A stretch of 64,000 nucleotides of DNA from Myrica gale (taxonomy: Eukaryota; Streptophyta; Magnoliopsida; Fagales; Myricaceae). The translations under genes and the position numbers were made by a program. Of the stretch, positions 51,401 through 62,645 are shown one piece after another. How positions within the stretch are numbered: the first letter of the stretch is position 1; the number at the start of each line of letters is the position of its first letter. Under the pieces are notes generated by a model. It was not told the DNA's origin. It saw only the letters and a program-made list of their open reading frames with translations, and did no database searches. The DNA is taken from assembly GCA_963930655.1 (NCBI GenBank), contig OZ005610.1:7817001-7881000 (forward strand). The letters run 5' to 3'.

Positions 51401-54400
51401 GACACACGGTGATGTTTGCTAAACTGACAAGCTTCACACGGTAAAGACTCAACATGACGTTTTAAAGTAGAAAGGGATGGATGACCAAGCCGACAATGCC
51501 ACTGAAGAGGAGAGACAGATGAGTGAAATGCGCGTGGTAGAGAGATACATGGCAGATCCAAGTAGTATAAGCCACCAGCTTCATGCCCCGAACTAATCAT
51601 CTTCCCCGTCACCAGATCCTAAAAGATACACAAAGAAGGGTAAAAACTAACAGAACAGTGAAGAGCTTGAGTAATCTTGCTAATGGACAACAAATTAAAT
51701 GGAAAGCTAGGAACAAAGGACATGAGATAAATCAAGTTGAGGATGCAGATGAACATTTCCTGATCCTGCAACATTAGTTCGGGAACCATTAGCAAGGGTG
51801 ACACACTTAGGGGAAGCAACAAGATGATAATCAGAAAGGGAAGTGGACGAACCAGTCATATGCTCATTGGCACCTGAGTCGATGACCCACGGGTTGGGAG
51901 CAGAGGATAAAAGACAGTGAGTGGCAGTACCTGACTGAGCAAGAGTAGCCGTGGAAGAGGAAGCGACATGCTTGTGAGCTAAGAATTGGGCATACTCATC
52001 TCGTGAAATAGAGATGTGAGAAGGATCATGCACTGGATGAGAATTGGTTGCCTGATCAGTCGCTGGGAAGGAGTCTTCGTGGGAAGTGACTTGATTAGCA
52101 GAACCAGGACGACCATGTAAATCCCAACAAAAATCTACAGAGTGATTACTGCGACCATAGTGAGTACATTTTCTAGACTCACGAGACCCAGTGCGATCAC
52201 CATCTCGAGAATCACGACCACCACGAAAACCACGACCACCCCTACTACCAAGTCCCCCACGCGAATTACTATAACCACCACGGGAGGCAACAAAAGCAAT
52301 GCGATCCCCACTTGGATCAGAAGATACCGGAGGGGTAGGAGGGGCGAGAGTAGCACGCTGAATCCGAGAGAAGACCTCGGCTAGAGAAGGAATGTCTGAA
52401 CCACCCAAAATCTGAGAGCGAACCGCCTCATATTCAGGTTTTAAGCCAATGAGAAAGCGAACAACATCAAAGTCCTCACGCTGCTTCTCCATAACAGTTA
52501 GATCAACAGAGAGAGGTTGATACATGTTCCTTTGCTGACAAACAACCACAACTTGATTGTAGTATTCCTCCACAGTATGAGAGCCTTGTTCGAGGCCAAA
52601 GTACTGCTTACAAACATCATAAATACGAGTGACATTCCCAGTGCCAGAATACATATGCTGGAGATGCGCCCAAATATACTTAGTCGTCGGAAGATAGATG
52701 CAAGTTGACCCAATGTGAGGTTCAATATTATTCAACATAAGAGAGATAATAAGATTATCTTCCTGATCCCATTGATTTGCATAAGCAATACCCGAACTAG
52801 AGGGATCAGCAGTGACAGCTTTGCCCTTAGTCAGATGATGAAAGAGCCCTTTGCCGCGAAGAAACACTTCCACAGAGTGTGCCCAATAAACATAGTTTGT
52901 GCCATTGAGCTTCACGAAAGTCATATGAGCACTACCCAAAGAAGATAAATTGAGGAGCTCGGACTTGGTAGCCATAATACCAACCAACACAACAACAAAC
53001 GAATAATATCACGTACAAATTGCACCAATCCGACCAACCCAAATATCCCACCAATGCACAACAATATCACGTACAAACTGATGGGTTATGTTTGGGTCAG
53101 CCCAGAATGACCTGGGTCAAATATGGATCAACCCAAACAAGCCAACTCAATCACTGCGCGCAGGTGCATCTCTACCGTGATGTCGACTGCCAAATGTCAC
53201 GGGAACAACGAGCGAGTGCAGCGACCCCCACTAGACACAACAGAACTCGGCGGCGATCACCAGGAGCACCGCTGGCCACCACAGAAGCTCCCACCAGACA
53301 CAACAGAACACGCTGGCGATCACCAGGAGTACCACCGGCCACCACAAAAGCTCCCACCAGACACAACAGAACACGCCGACGATCACCAGGAGTACCGCCG
53401 GCCACCACAGAAGCCACCACACACAACAGAACTTCGCCGGCGACAAAATAAAGCCACGGGGAGCAATAGAAATCAACCCCAACAATCACAGAGTTCACTG
53501 GACAGCAAGGACAACCATTCGCCGACGACAAAGGACACGCCGGAAGCAACCGAAATCAACCCCAATATTCAGAGTTCACCGGAAAACAAGAACAACCATG
53601 CGGAAGCCACCAACACCCAAATAGAACGAAAAAATAACCAGAACATCAGCAGCCGTTTATCGGATCTGCTGTTCTCCAACCAACAAAGATGGGGATGACA
53701 AGTTGATTGTGGACCACTCGTGCCATCCCCTTCTGCTAACGGGCATCAGCCCTCAGACTATAGTCGAAAAAAAATGGAGAAGAAAGATATTCTAAGCGAG
53801 AAAGAAAAGAACAAAAGAAAAGTCGGAAGCAGCTTTTTCCAAACCCTAGTAGTAATGCTGCTCTGATACCATATTAGGGTTTAGCAAAAGTAGGTGAAAG
53901 AGATAAATCCTCTTTCCCTTCAACGTCTCTTATATATAGAATAGGAGAATCACATAATAGGCAAAACATTAAACACGAGATTATTTCCCTTGATACATCA
54001 AACTTTCCTTAACAGAGTGTCATGCAATTTTGCAAGAGCTCTACCATGATGATGGTAAAGTCGATTTCCTTTTGCTACACTAGATATACCTAGTTTCTGC
54101 TTTCTTTAGGTTTCAATGCAAATTTAATAATTAAATGTAGCCAAGCAGAAATCTCATGTAGTGACTTTTGGATGAAAGACTAAACAAATTCATCTTGATT
54201 GGACATTATCTCTGGTGCTGCTGAAAGTGAACTGAAGTGTGGGGTAATGTAGCATGGGGGAAAACATAATTTAGATGTACATTCTACTTTTTCTTCAGTA
54301 GCAATGAGAAATGTGCATTCATGAAGAGAAAAGTGGCATTTAGCTCAAAATCAGACACGAATGATCTAAAACAATTTAAGGAGGTTTCTGATATGATCTG

Positions 54401-57400
54401 AACGGCTCAAGGATATAACCTGAAAGATATATTGCAGAAGTTGGAGCTGCAGATGACAAGATGGAGAATAAAGGCGAAGATATCCATTAAGGGACTTTGA
54501 CCATTTTGTAAAACTGCAGCTGGTGTATTCATATTGGAAGAGAAAAAGAGAGCCTTATTTACTCAACTGATATCACCTGTTGGGCATGCAAATGCATTGA
54601 TTATTCCATTTCAATTTGGAAGTGGCATCTTGGGTCATTCGTTCCTTTTTACCATTATATGTATAATTTAATTATTGAATTGTGCCCTATAATATGAGAA
54701 GCCACTGTAATGCAATGGCAGGTGATAGAAGCACAGGTTAACATGCCTATTGTTGGAGCAATAACTTTATACGTCTCTCTTCTCACTTTTACTCTTCGCG
54801 TACATCCTGATCGGCTTGACTATGTGGATCAAGTTCTGGTATGTTTCATATCGAGGCTCATCTATAACACTCATTTGGCTATTGATAAGTTTGACCTAAC
54901 TATCACAAGGCCTCTTGTTCAGCATAGCAATATGATATGGGTGGCAAATTTTTTAAGCTTCCATTTCCAAATCGTTTTTATCACTCAAGTTACAGTGACA
55001 TTGATTGTCCTTTTTTCCCCATTTACAGGGAGCATGTGTTCAGAAGCTCTCTGGCAAACCAAAGCTTGAAGACAATAGAGCAAAGAAACAAGTTGTCGTG
55101 CTTCTGAGTGCTCCATTGGAGAAATACAATGATATTGTGATGGCCTTGACACTCTCTAACTATCCCCGTGTGATGGACCACCTTGATAATGAAACAAAAA
55201 AAGTCATGGCAATGGTTATTATTCAAAGCATCATGAAAAATAATACATGCATCTCTACATGCGATCAGGTAGATGTTTTCTCTATTTGTACTACAATCTC
55301 AACTTTTCTTTTCGTAGGCTGTGGTTAATACGCGTTTTGTAGGTTGAGGTGTTGTTCGAATTAATTAAAGGGCTCATGAAGGACTTGGATGGAATGGCTG
55401 GGGATGAGGTGCATATGAAAAGTTTTCTTTTCCAGTCAGCATTTTCATAAGTAAAATGTTTGACTATTAGGAAATCTGTTGATAGTCTGCTATCAACTGC
55501 TCTTGATCCACATGTTTGTTTTTTCCTTTTTTGATTGTTGGTTCTTTGATTTTTCTAGTCAGAGACATACAATGACCTTTTTCTAATGTCTCTCTCTCTC
55601 TCCTTGTTTCCCTTCTTTATCCTACCAATAGCTTGATGAGGAGGATTTTAAGGAGGAACAAAATTCAGTTGCTCGTCTCATTCACATGCTTTATAATGAT
55701 GACCCAGAGGAAATGTTAAAGGTAAGTAATCCAGATCCTGAAATTTTTTTGCATCAGCACTGTTTCTTTTGTTGCTAATGTTACTTGAATCTTCTTAAAT
55801 TTATTGACGGTAGTAAAATACTTCTGGTCAGGTTTTTCATAGTGCTCATGAACGGGGTAAATTATGAGCTTATGGTAGTCAATCGATGAAGCTAAGCGCT
55901 GCTTGTTATGTACAAAACGGAGCATGCAAAATCTAGGGTTTGAAATGTTGATCAGAGTTTGTGCCCTCCTTGGTTGGTGCTAAAGTGAATCAATCTTTAG
56001 AATATTGTAATCTTAAGCCTTAAGATTCAAACCTTCAAGTGATTTAAGGATGTTTTTGCTTGATAATGCTCAGGTTAGATTTATCTTTTGCTGGAGACTA
56101 GTATCCACCACGCATTTACACCTGGTCCAACATTTCCTTTGGTTGAGTTGTGTCTATGATTCAAAGGAGGCTTTTTTCCTTCCTATTTTGAGAAGTAATT
56201 TTGGGATGTTCAACTCTTTCAATGGTGGGCGGGGCTCTTGTCTAACCTAGTATCAGACATTGTTTTTACCTGTGTCGAACACCTTGGTTATGTTCGTGTT
56301 GAGTAAAAATGTAGGATTTTAGAGAAGTTGTGAATTTTTATATTGAATAGTGTTTTATTGGTGTTTGTGTAAAGTGGAGAGAAAAATTATTTGATGTAAT
56401 TGTTTAATAAAAAAGTATTAGAGTTAAGTAAAAAAGTATAGAGAGAGAAAATTTATGTCGAATAAAAAATTAAAAAATTGTTGGAGATTGTGTAAAATGT
56501 ATTGGTGTTTGTGTTTGAATTCTAAATATGTTCGGTGGTAGATTTGTGAATATACTTTGAATCCTGAAAAAAGTGTGAAAACGAACATATCCCTTGTTTT
56601 TGTGACCATTCATTTCACAATGTTTGGTTATGGTGATTTTTCATTATTCTTCTTCCTGTTTTTGATTTATGGAATCTTTTCTGGTTGCCTGGGCTTCAGA
56701 TCATATGTACGGTGAAGAAGAATATACTAAATGGAGGACCAAAACGCTTGTCTTTCACAGTTCCTCCTCTGATATTTTCTGCACTCAGGGTGTGTTTCTT
56801 TCTGACTATGCCAGACTGTTGTTTCACTTCTTCTATATATCCAAAGTTCTACTGCGATATACATTAGTGAAAGAATCACATGAGTAGTTTTTCCTTTTTG
56901 AAGCAAACATGACAGCGAACTGAGAAGAGAGGATCACTATAAAGATAGTCTATAAGATAGTGAATCTGCCTTTAGTGTTTTGGCCCAAGACCAAGATGGT
57001 TGAGACATCTTTGAATCAACTAGTTTAAAAGAATATGTCTACCCTGTGCATGTTTCACGAGTCTACTTCTAGTCACCTGATTACATCCGTATAGGAGGGT
57101 TGTTTAGAGCTTTGCATCAGGTTGATGTTCTTGAAGGATAAGTAAGGCATGTAGTTTGGACTTTAGATTGTTGAGGCTAAAGGCTTGAACTCCAGATCTA
57201 TGGCTTAATCCTAATGCTTTATTGTTTAGAGCTTTATAATCTGACACATACATTTTCTTTTCTTTAGATGAACACGTGGTATGTTAATTTCTCCAATAGC
57301 TTGAATTATTCTGGCCCAGGAAATTAGATTTCATTTCCATTATATGGAAATATATCTATTTCTTTGACATGGATCCTCCCATTAAATTATCCATGAAGGA

Positions 57401-60111
57401 CTTGGTTTAAATGTTAGATGAACATCTAAATGCACTGTTTATATGTCATTTCATCATTAGTTATGCTAGTCCTGTTCTAACTACTGTTGCTGAGTCAAAC
57501 TCACATGCCCCTTTTTTCTCTCCATTTTTGGGGTCTTTGTGTGGGGGGAGATAAAGAAAGAGCCAAATGAAACAACACTATAGGGTAGAAGAATAGATAA
57601 TTTTGCTGCCAAGACCTCATAGAAATGCACGTAATGAATCTGATTGTGGATGGTAGATTTTGTTTTGATCAATCTCCATACAACACAACAGCAGTCATCT
57701 CTTGCATTTTACCGTTCTGAGTTTTCTGTTAAGCATGGGAATTTTAACATTTTATAATTTCTGTTTTAGATGAACCCTGTTTTTGCCAGGTTTCTCAGAC
57801 AGTTGTTTGTGGCTTGCAGTTAATTAGGCGATTGCAAGTTCAGGATGGGGATGTAGCTGGAGAGGAAGTGCCTGCAACTCCAAAGAAGATTTTTCAGATC
57901 TTAAATCAGGTGATTTTTTTGTATGTTTTATCTAATGATCTGCAGTGAAAGAATAAAAAATTGTCAATTGCTGCGTGTTGATTCTTAAAATGTTTTAGAA
58001 TCTCATTGCACAAAAACGTTCTGTCTTATGGGCTCTCCTGACAGGGTTGTAAATTTCATCACAGCTATTCGATGTTTCAATTTTATTACCATTACCTGTT
58101 TCTGAAACTTCCTTTCCCAGTTTCATTTTATGTTTTTCTTTCACATAGGAATTACGGATAGTAGTTGTTAAGGTCCTCTATTTCCTCCCCCTATTTCTGA
58201 CAGAATGCTTTTCTGCTTCTAATCTTGCCTGCAATGTGACAATAATAACTACTGTGTTTCAGACTATTGAAGCTCTTTTCACGGTTCCATCTCCTGAACT
58301 GGCATTGAGGTTATGCCTGCAATGTGCTGAGGTATGCCATGACTTTTTCTGATTCTGCAGAAGAAAGGATAAGAAAAGGATGTCTTGGAGCTTCTAACAT
58401 GTCTTATATGGACCATGAAATTTGGTACTTCTCTCTATAACTTGGAAGGTGGCACAAGTTGACAAGATTTCCAAACTCGGAAGGCAATTTCACGAGCTTG
58501 CCAGTCTTCTAACAACAATGTCTGCAAGTTATAGAGAGTGGTGGTCGACTCAATTGAAAATGTATCTAGTTTTTCGAATTGGGGGCAATTCTTCATTTAA
58601 TTTCTGGAAGAAAGATATTCTGATTTCAATGTAATGCTTTAAAGGCCTCATCAATCCCATGATTATGCATGAAATGTTACAATATGCGTTCTGCCGTTGC
58701 ATCATTTTTCCTTACACTTATGTTTTTTTTCCACCTAATCGACACTTTACTTGCACTCGATTAAACATAGTTTTTTGCATTTGGTCTTCATTATTAGGAA
58801 AGCCTTGATGTTATTCTGAATAACTGTAGCTGGGTTCTAACTGTTTGTTTTGATTCGTTGACAATCAGGCCTCTAATGAATGTGATCTTGAGCCTGTTGC
58901 TTATGAATTTTTCACCCAGGCATTTGTGTTATATGAAGAAGAAGTTGCGGTAATTATCAAATAGTTCCTTGTGATTTAGATGCTTAATAGATTACTGACA
59001 AGAAGTGGCCATTAGTGCTCAGATGTTTTAATGAAGATCGTGCATTGTTTCACCTTTAGCCTTTCTGTATTTGTTATATTAAAAGATTACTATGTACCTT
59101 GCTTTTAGGATTCCAAAGCTCAAGTGACTGCAATACATCTAATAATTGGGACTCTTCAGAGAATGCATGTATTTGGTGTTGAAAATCGAGATACCTTAAC
59201 GCACAAGGCCACAGGGGTAATGATGCCGCATTGCTATTTGATTGCTTAGCTCTTGTAATCCATTCCTGCCAACGCTGAATGATGTTATTCTTCCTGTCAG
59301 TATTCAGCAAAGCTTCTAAAGAAAGCTGATCAGTGCAGAGCGGTTTATGCATGTTCACATCTTTTTTGGGTAGATGATCAGGATGACATTAAGGATGGAG
59401 AAAGGTAAACTGCAAGATACATCAGTCAATATATCGGACTCAACTAGTTGCCTGGTTTCATTCTTCTTCATGTGTAAATGTGTCTGCATTATGTTTTGCC
59501 TGAATCATGTCTGCTTTTGAGGTTTTCTTTCAGACAGATGCCACTTTTTTCTTGATTTACTTCCTAATAAAAATTGCATAGATATGAAGTTTGCATTTTT
59601 GGTGTCTTGTCCATAGTGTACCTGAATTGCCAGAATTAATGGAAGAGGCTGTAACTACTGTTGACATTTCTATTTACAGGGTCCTGCTCTGCTTAAAGCG
59701 TGCCTTGAGGATTGCAAATGCTGCTCAACAGATGGCCAATGTTACTCGTGGTAGCAGTGGGCCAGTCACCCTCTTTGTTGAAATACTGAACAAGTCAGTA
59801 GTTTGAAGCTTTCACCAATATGAACTTTGTTACAATGCATAGTAAATAGCTTTCGTATGTATTATAATTATGTGAGCCATTGGTGAATATGCATCAGGTA
59901 CCTCTATTTTTTTGAGAAGGGGAGCCCCCAGATTACGAGTGCTGCAATCCAGGGTCTGATAGAATTAATCACAACTGAGATGCAAAGCGACTCCTCAGTA
60001 CCCAACGCCATTTCAGATGCTTTCTTTGCGAGCACAATGCGCTACATTCAGTTCCAGAAACAGAAAGGTGGTTTAATGGGTGAGAAATATGATTCTATCA
60101 AGGTTAAGTAA
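45403..60111 (+). CDS. VPS35: Retromer subunit VPS35, complete, with a retrotransposon in intron 10
   Basis: Twenty-two exons: 45403-45498, 45595-45691, 45804-45927, 46151-46336, 46917-47004, 47204-47260, 47361-47450, 47583-47705, 48396-48470, 48540-48599, 54722-54838, 55029-55268, 55343-55408, 55632-55721, 56700-56789, 57820-57909, 58263-58331, 58869-58949, 59109-59216, 59301-59404, 59680-59793, 59898-60111. They total 2379 nt and 792 residues; plant VPS35 has about 790. VPS35 is the alpha-solenoid backbone of the retromer core that recycles vacuolar sorting receptors and PIN carriers from endosomes. The VPS26-binding segment is typical ([15 protein letters not shown]), as are the helical repeats throughout ([45 protein letters not shown]). 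The first Met is supported by the conserved [14 protein letters not shown]. No stop or frameshift is seen. Intron 10 (6.1 kb) holds an antisense Copia element. Confidence 0.96.
48644..48788 (-). repeat. 3' LTR of the Copia element
   Basis: Starts TATTAGGGTTTAGC and ends CCTTAACA on the plus strand. It contains a TATATATA-type TATA box on the plus strand near 48703. Confidence 0.93.
48796..50370 (-). CDS. Copia reverse transcriptase-RNase H (pol C-terminal part)
   Basis: A 524-residue uninterrupted frame. The RT (RVT_2 type) begins at about residue 20 with AMELEMEAV and the NGTWDLV motif. It carries a [11 protein letters not shown] segment with the first catalytic Asp and YVDDIVITG with the YVDD active site. 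The connection region contains [12 protein letters not shown]. The RNase H-like domain shows [19 protein letters not shown], then AEAEYRAMA and [15 protein letters not shown], and the frame ends after the THIEVD-type [12 protein letters not shown] block. This is the intact half of the polyprotein. It is separated from the integrase frame by a stop codon at 50389-50391. Confidence 0.92.
   Translation of the reverse strand: MSSSFSCFTSSLSSISVPKTVQEALSDPGWRAAMELEMEAVHQNGTWDLVSLPSGKHTVGCKWVYTVKFNPDGSLARLVAKGYTQTYGLDYDETYSHVAKISSIRVIISIAANNNWPLFQLDVKNAFLHGDLPDEVYMEQPPGFVAQGECQSVCRLKRALYGLKQSLRAWFRKFSEAVIDFGLTRCQTDHSVFHLKTTAGHVILVVYVDDIVITGNDAGSIARLKDFLQQQFHTKDLGKLRYFLGIEVARSTTGINLSQRKYVLDLLEETGHLGSRPIDSPMDPNQKLLKDEGELFEEPGRYRRLVGKLNYLTITRPDISYAVSIVRQFLDTPWVSHWEAGIRIIRYLKKSPGLGILYRRNGHLRVEGFTEADWAGSPSDRRSTTGYCTFLGGNLVTWKSKKQTVVARFSAEAEYRAMAHTTSELTWLQHFFTEIGFPTPTPIPLFCDNQTVVHIASNPVFHERTKHIEVDCHFIRDKIFNGDISTSFVKTGDQLADMFTKAVSGSRLKFLCSKLDLYDIYAPA
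50389..51612 (-). pseudogene. Copia GAG-pre-integrase and integrase, broken
   Basis: Frame 51262-51612 holds the GAG-pre-integrase zinc-binding region (WHCRLGHPS, then CEACQFSKH) and the start of the rve core with HSDIWGP (first catalytic Asp) and [11 protein letters not shown] stop at 51262-51264 interrupts it at the position of a usual Trp. Frame 50389-51252 continues the core (LRSDNAKEY with the second Asp, [18 protein letters not shown] with the Glu) and the C-terminal Pro-rich region. It closes at a stop at 50389-50391. Catalytic residues are preserved, so the damage is recent. Confidence 0.9.
51707..52990 (-). pseudogene. Copia gag and protease, frameshifted at the end
   Basis: A 427-residue frame. 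A Met six residues in (MATKSELL) is the likely start. Gag UBN2-type domain is at about 25-230 ([15 protein letters not shown], then VEEYYNQV), followed by an Arg/Gly-rich stretch (about 245-275). The zinc-knuckle segment has lost its second Cys ([14 protein letters not shown]). Next comes the aspartic protease signature [13 protein letters not shown] (about 375). A frameshift near 51715 ends the frame early; the following piece is in another frame (51619-51822) and ends at a stop at 51619. The altered zinc knuckle and the frameshift make it non-functional. Confidence 0.9.
53233..53432. repeat. 63-bp minisatellite in the Copia leader
   Basis: About 3.3 copies. AGACACAACAGAAC recurs at 53233, 53296 and 53359 (exactly 63 bp apart), with a shorter copy near 53420. 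Because 63 is a multiple of three, repeating open frames appear on both strands. The region lies between the primer site and gag (minus strand leader). Confidence 0.9.
53872..54014 (-). repeat. 5' LTR of the Copia element
   Basis: Near-identical to 48644-48788. It is followed on the minus strand directly by the Met-tRNA primer site (53860-53871). Confidence 0.93.
56286..56593. mobile_element. Possible MITE in VPS35 intron 14
   Basis: Imperfect inverted ends GGTTATGTTCGTGTT and (complement) GGGATATGTTCGTTTTC, with TTG on each outer side. The interior is AT-rich with internal inverted words such as GTGTAAA. It is weaker than the other MITEs. Confidence 0.45.
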
Positions 60112-62645
60112 TGCAACTGAAATGTGTGAGCAAGCAGTTTGGGCCCTTTCGGGGATTGAGAGCACGGACAGGTTGGGTAGATGTGAGCAGTAAGCAGGAT
60201 TGCATTGAAATGCCTACACCCTTACGGAAGTTCATCAACATGTTTCCTTTGTTTTTTGTTTTTTGTTTTATTTTTTTATTTTTTTTTGGGGGGGGGGGGG
60301 GGGGGGGGTTGGGGTTCTTCCTTTTGACCATTTTCTTGTTAATTCTTTTGTGGACATATTACAAAATTTTATTACTCTTGCTTGATTTGAGGGCTTACAT
60401 AAGTTATCACTGTTAGTGGATGGTCTTGGATTCCGTCTATTCTCTTTTCACTAACCTTTATATCATCAAGCAGTTGGCTTTGTTTAAATTTATTTCAATT
60501 TGCCTATAAATATTCTTCCGTTTGAAATAAATAAATGTGCCTGAGCGCGAGTGCACGACTACCGTACCACTTTTTTTTTTTTTTTTTTTTTTTTCTAAGC
60601 AACTACCGTACCACTTGGGAGTCTTATGCAGGTTTTTTTTTTTAATCCTATTCCATACATGGGTTTCATTTATGGGCAAAGTCGTTGGTCCGAAATCCCC
60701 AAAAGTCGGAAGCTGCACTACCGTACCTCTTGGAGGCGCGGCGTGGTCCGTGTGGAGATCTTGATTGGAATCTACTTTTGGGTCAGTAATCTTGGGTGAA
60801 AGATAGGCCCTTGTAAGGCAGGGTTTAAACTTGGATACGCGATTTCAAGTAATTGGGCTGAAACAGTAGGAATAAAAGAATTTGGTTGGGCCTACCTGCA
60901 TCCTTGAATCTAAGACTCGAACATGTTGCGTGGAGATCAGGTGTCTTGGGTAACATTTGGGCCATTGCCGGATAGTATTCACTTTCTTAATGGGCCTGTA
61001 CTCCCCAACCGTATGTTGTGGTCGTTGTTTGACATGGAGGACCCACTGAGTTGCCCTGTTTCATGTTTCATGTTTCATGTTGCGCACCTCTAAATGGGGA
61101 AATTTTCTGTTGGCCAGACCTGAACAGAACGATTCTTTTGTTTATCTCCCTTCGTAGGGATAAACAACTGGATGCCTTCCTTCATTGGCTTCCACTTTAG
61201 GCTCCTTTCAGCCTTCTACTAAAAATTCAATAATATACATACATTTTTTTTATAAGCTAATATACAGAGACTTACTATCGAAGTTTTTAGTTTTGACTTC
61301 TAAACCCTCAATTTTGGCTTTTGGTGAAATCCATGACTTTGGTCCATTTTTATACCTTTTAGATAGAGGAATTGAGGAAAAAGGAATTGAAAAGACAAAA
61401 AGGGGGAGTGTAGTGGGAGAGAAACCCTCTCTCAGTTTCTATCTTCCTCCAGCCACCGGCTCCCAACCTATTCCCAATGGCAACTGTTTTAACTGCTCCC
61501 TTTCTGGTACTCTTGAGGACCATTTGATTGTTCATTCCCTCACATGTTTTTTTTTGTTCGTAAATCTTAGCTATATTCTATTGGCGCCCCTGGTCAAAAA
61601 TAGAAGAAGAACATTGACTTCGCTGGAACTTGTTTGGTGGGCTGCTTAGAATTTCTGAGTCAAAGATTTTAACTAAGGGATTGAACGTCTGACCAAAGTT
61701 GAAGAACATAGAACCTAAGGAAGATCCGTGTCGTCTATATCTTCCTAACCTGCGTTATCAATTAAGCATATGAGCGTTTTGCATCATAAAAATATATTAA
61801 CATTCCTATCTTCCCCCAACTACTTTCTTTGTGGACTTTCTTCTTGTAAATGAATTATGGAAATGGCCAAGAACTCTCACAGGGTTTGTTTAGAATTTTG
61901 GAATTTGTCGCTTCTAATTGGAACTGTGCCGGTTTAACTTTTGTTCAAGCGAATTCAAGGACGGAACAATAACGGTAGGTGCGATTATCCTGTTGTTGGA
62001 TGGCAACGGAAATGACTTTTAGGGGTTACTTTGTTTACTGTAGATCACAGGGAGGTCAGCAAACTTTCTTTTTTCAGAATTGTCTTTTTTTTTTTCTTTG
62101 GGGGGTGGTTCGCAGCCCGAAAATGATGACTAAGGAGTACAAATAAGCAAAGAGAAATGAGACCGAGAGCAGCAGTTCTTATCCTTATGTTCGATGAACA
62201 ACCTAGCCACCTAGGTGCGGATAATGTCTAAGACGTGCCCATGTAAAAAGTTGTAAAACTAGCACCGCAATTTGTTTACAACTAATGGTCAGCTACCCCC
62301 AGGTGCAAGCATCCTCTGCAGAGATATATCCTGCATACAAAAGCTTTCTGAATTACTAGCCACTAATAATCTGCTTCTAGATCGTCGGAGATTTTGTGAA
62401 GGCTTTCTTATAGATAAAAATGTATGGTTTTATCATGCTTCTTCCTCTTTTAATTTTTAATAGCAATATGACTTATAATTTATGATGCTTGATTTTTAGA
62501 TTAATCTCAGGGAAGCAAGAACATGAGGAAGTTCCTTTGACAACGTTTAAAAGAGGGCGATAAAAGGATTCTGTGGCCAAGTCAGGGATTTTCAGGAGAA
62601 AGCGGGAGAGTTTTTCCCGGTAAGTTGAGCAAGAAACTTTGAAGC
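60112..62645. other. VPS35 3' UTR and intergenic DNA
   Basis: A T-run runs straight into a 21-base G-run at 60288-60308. A second T-run lies at 60570-60593, flanked by copies of CTACCGTACC (about 60557, 60602 and 60718). A TGTTTCATGTTTCATG short tandem repeat lies near 61064. A 154-codon plus-strand frame at 61185-61649 matches nothing known. The last about 150 bp are the presumed leader of the kinase gene. Confidence 0.45.

Larger units (their letters stand above)
48644..54014 (-). mobile_element. Copia LTR retrotransposon, recent, antisense in VPS35 intron 10
   Basis: A 5371-bp element with short LTRs (143-145 bp, about 97% alike), beginning TGTTAAGG and ending CCCTAATA on the minus strand. 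The 5-bp target duplication GAGTG is intact (48639-48643 and 54015-54019). A primer site TGGTATCAGAGC (53860-53871) abuts the 5' LTR and a polypurine tract (48789-48800) abuts the 3' LTR. The order in the minus strand is leader with a 63-bp minisatellite, gag-protease, integrase, RT-RNase H, which is the Copia order. One frameshift and a few stops break the polyprotein, so it is now non-autonomous. The LTRs differ at about four positions plus a 2-bp indel, implying a fairly recent insertion. Confidence 0.95.

Noticed and set aside
53020..53698. Plus-strand open frames of 143 and 191 codons over the minisatellite
   Set aside because: They arise from the 63-bp repeat (a multiple of three) in the antisense leader of the Copia element. 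Composition is repetitive and there is no family match.
61185..61649. 154-codon plus-strand frame between VPS35 and the kinase
   Set aside because: Starts at a non-descript ATG in AT-rich DNA, has no domain and is hydrophobic by T-richness only.
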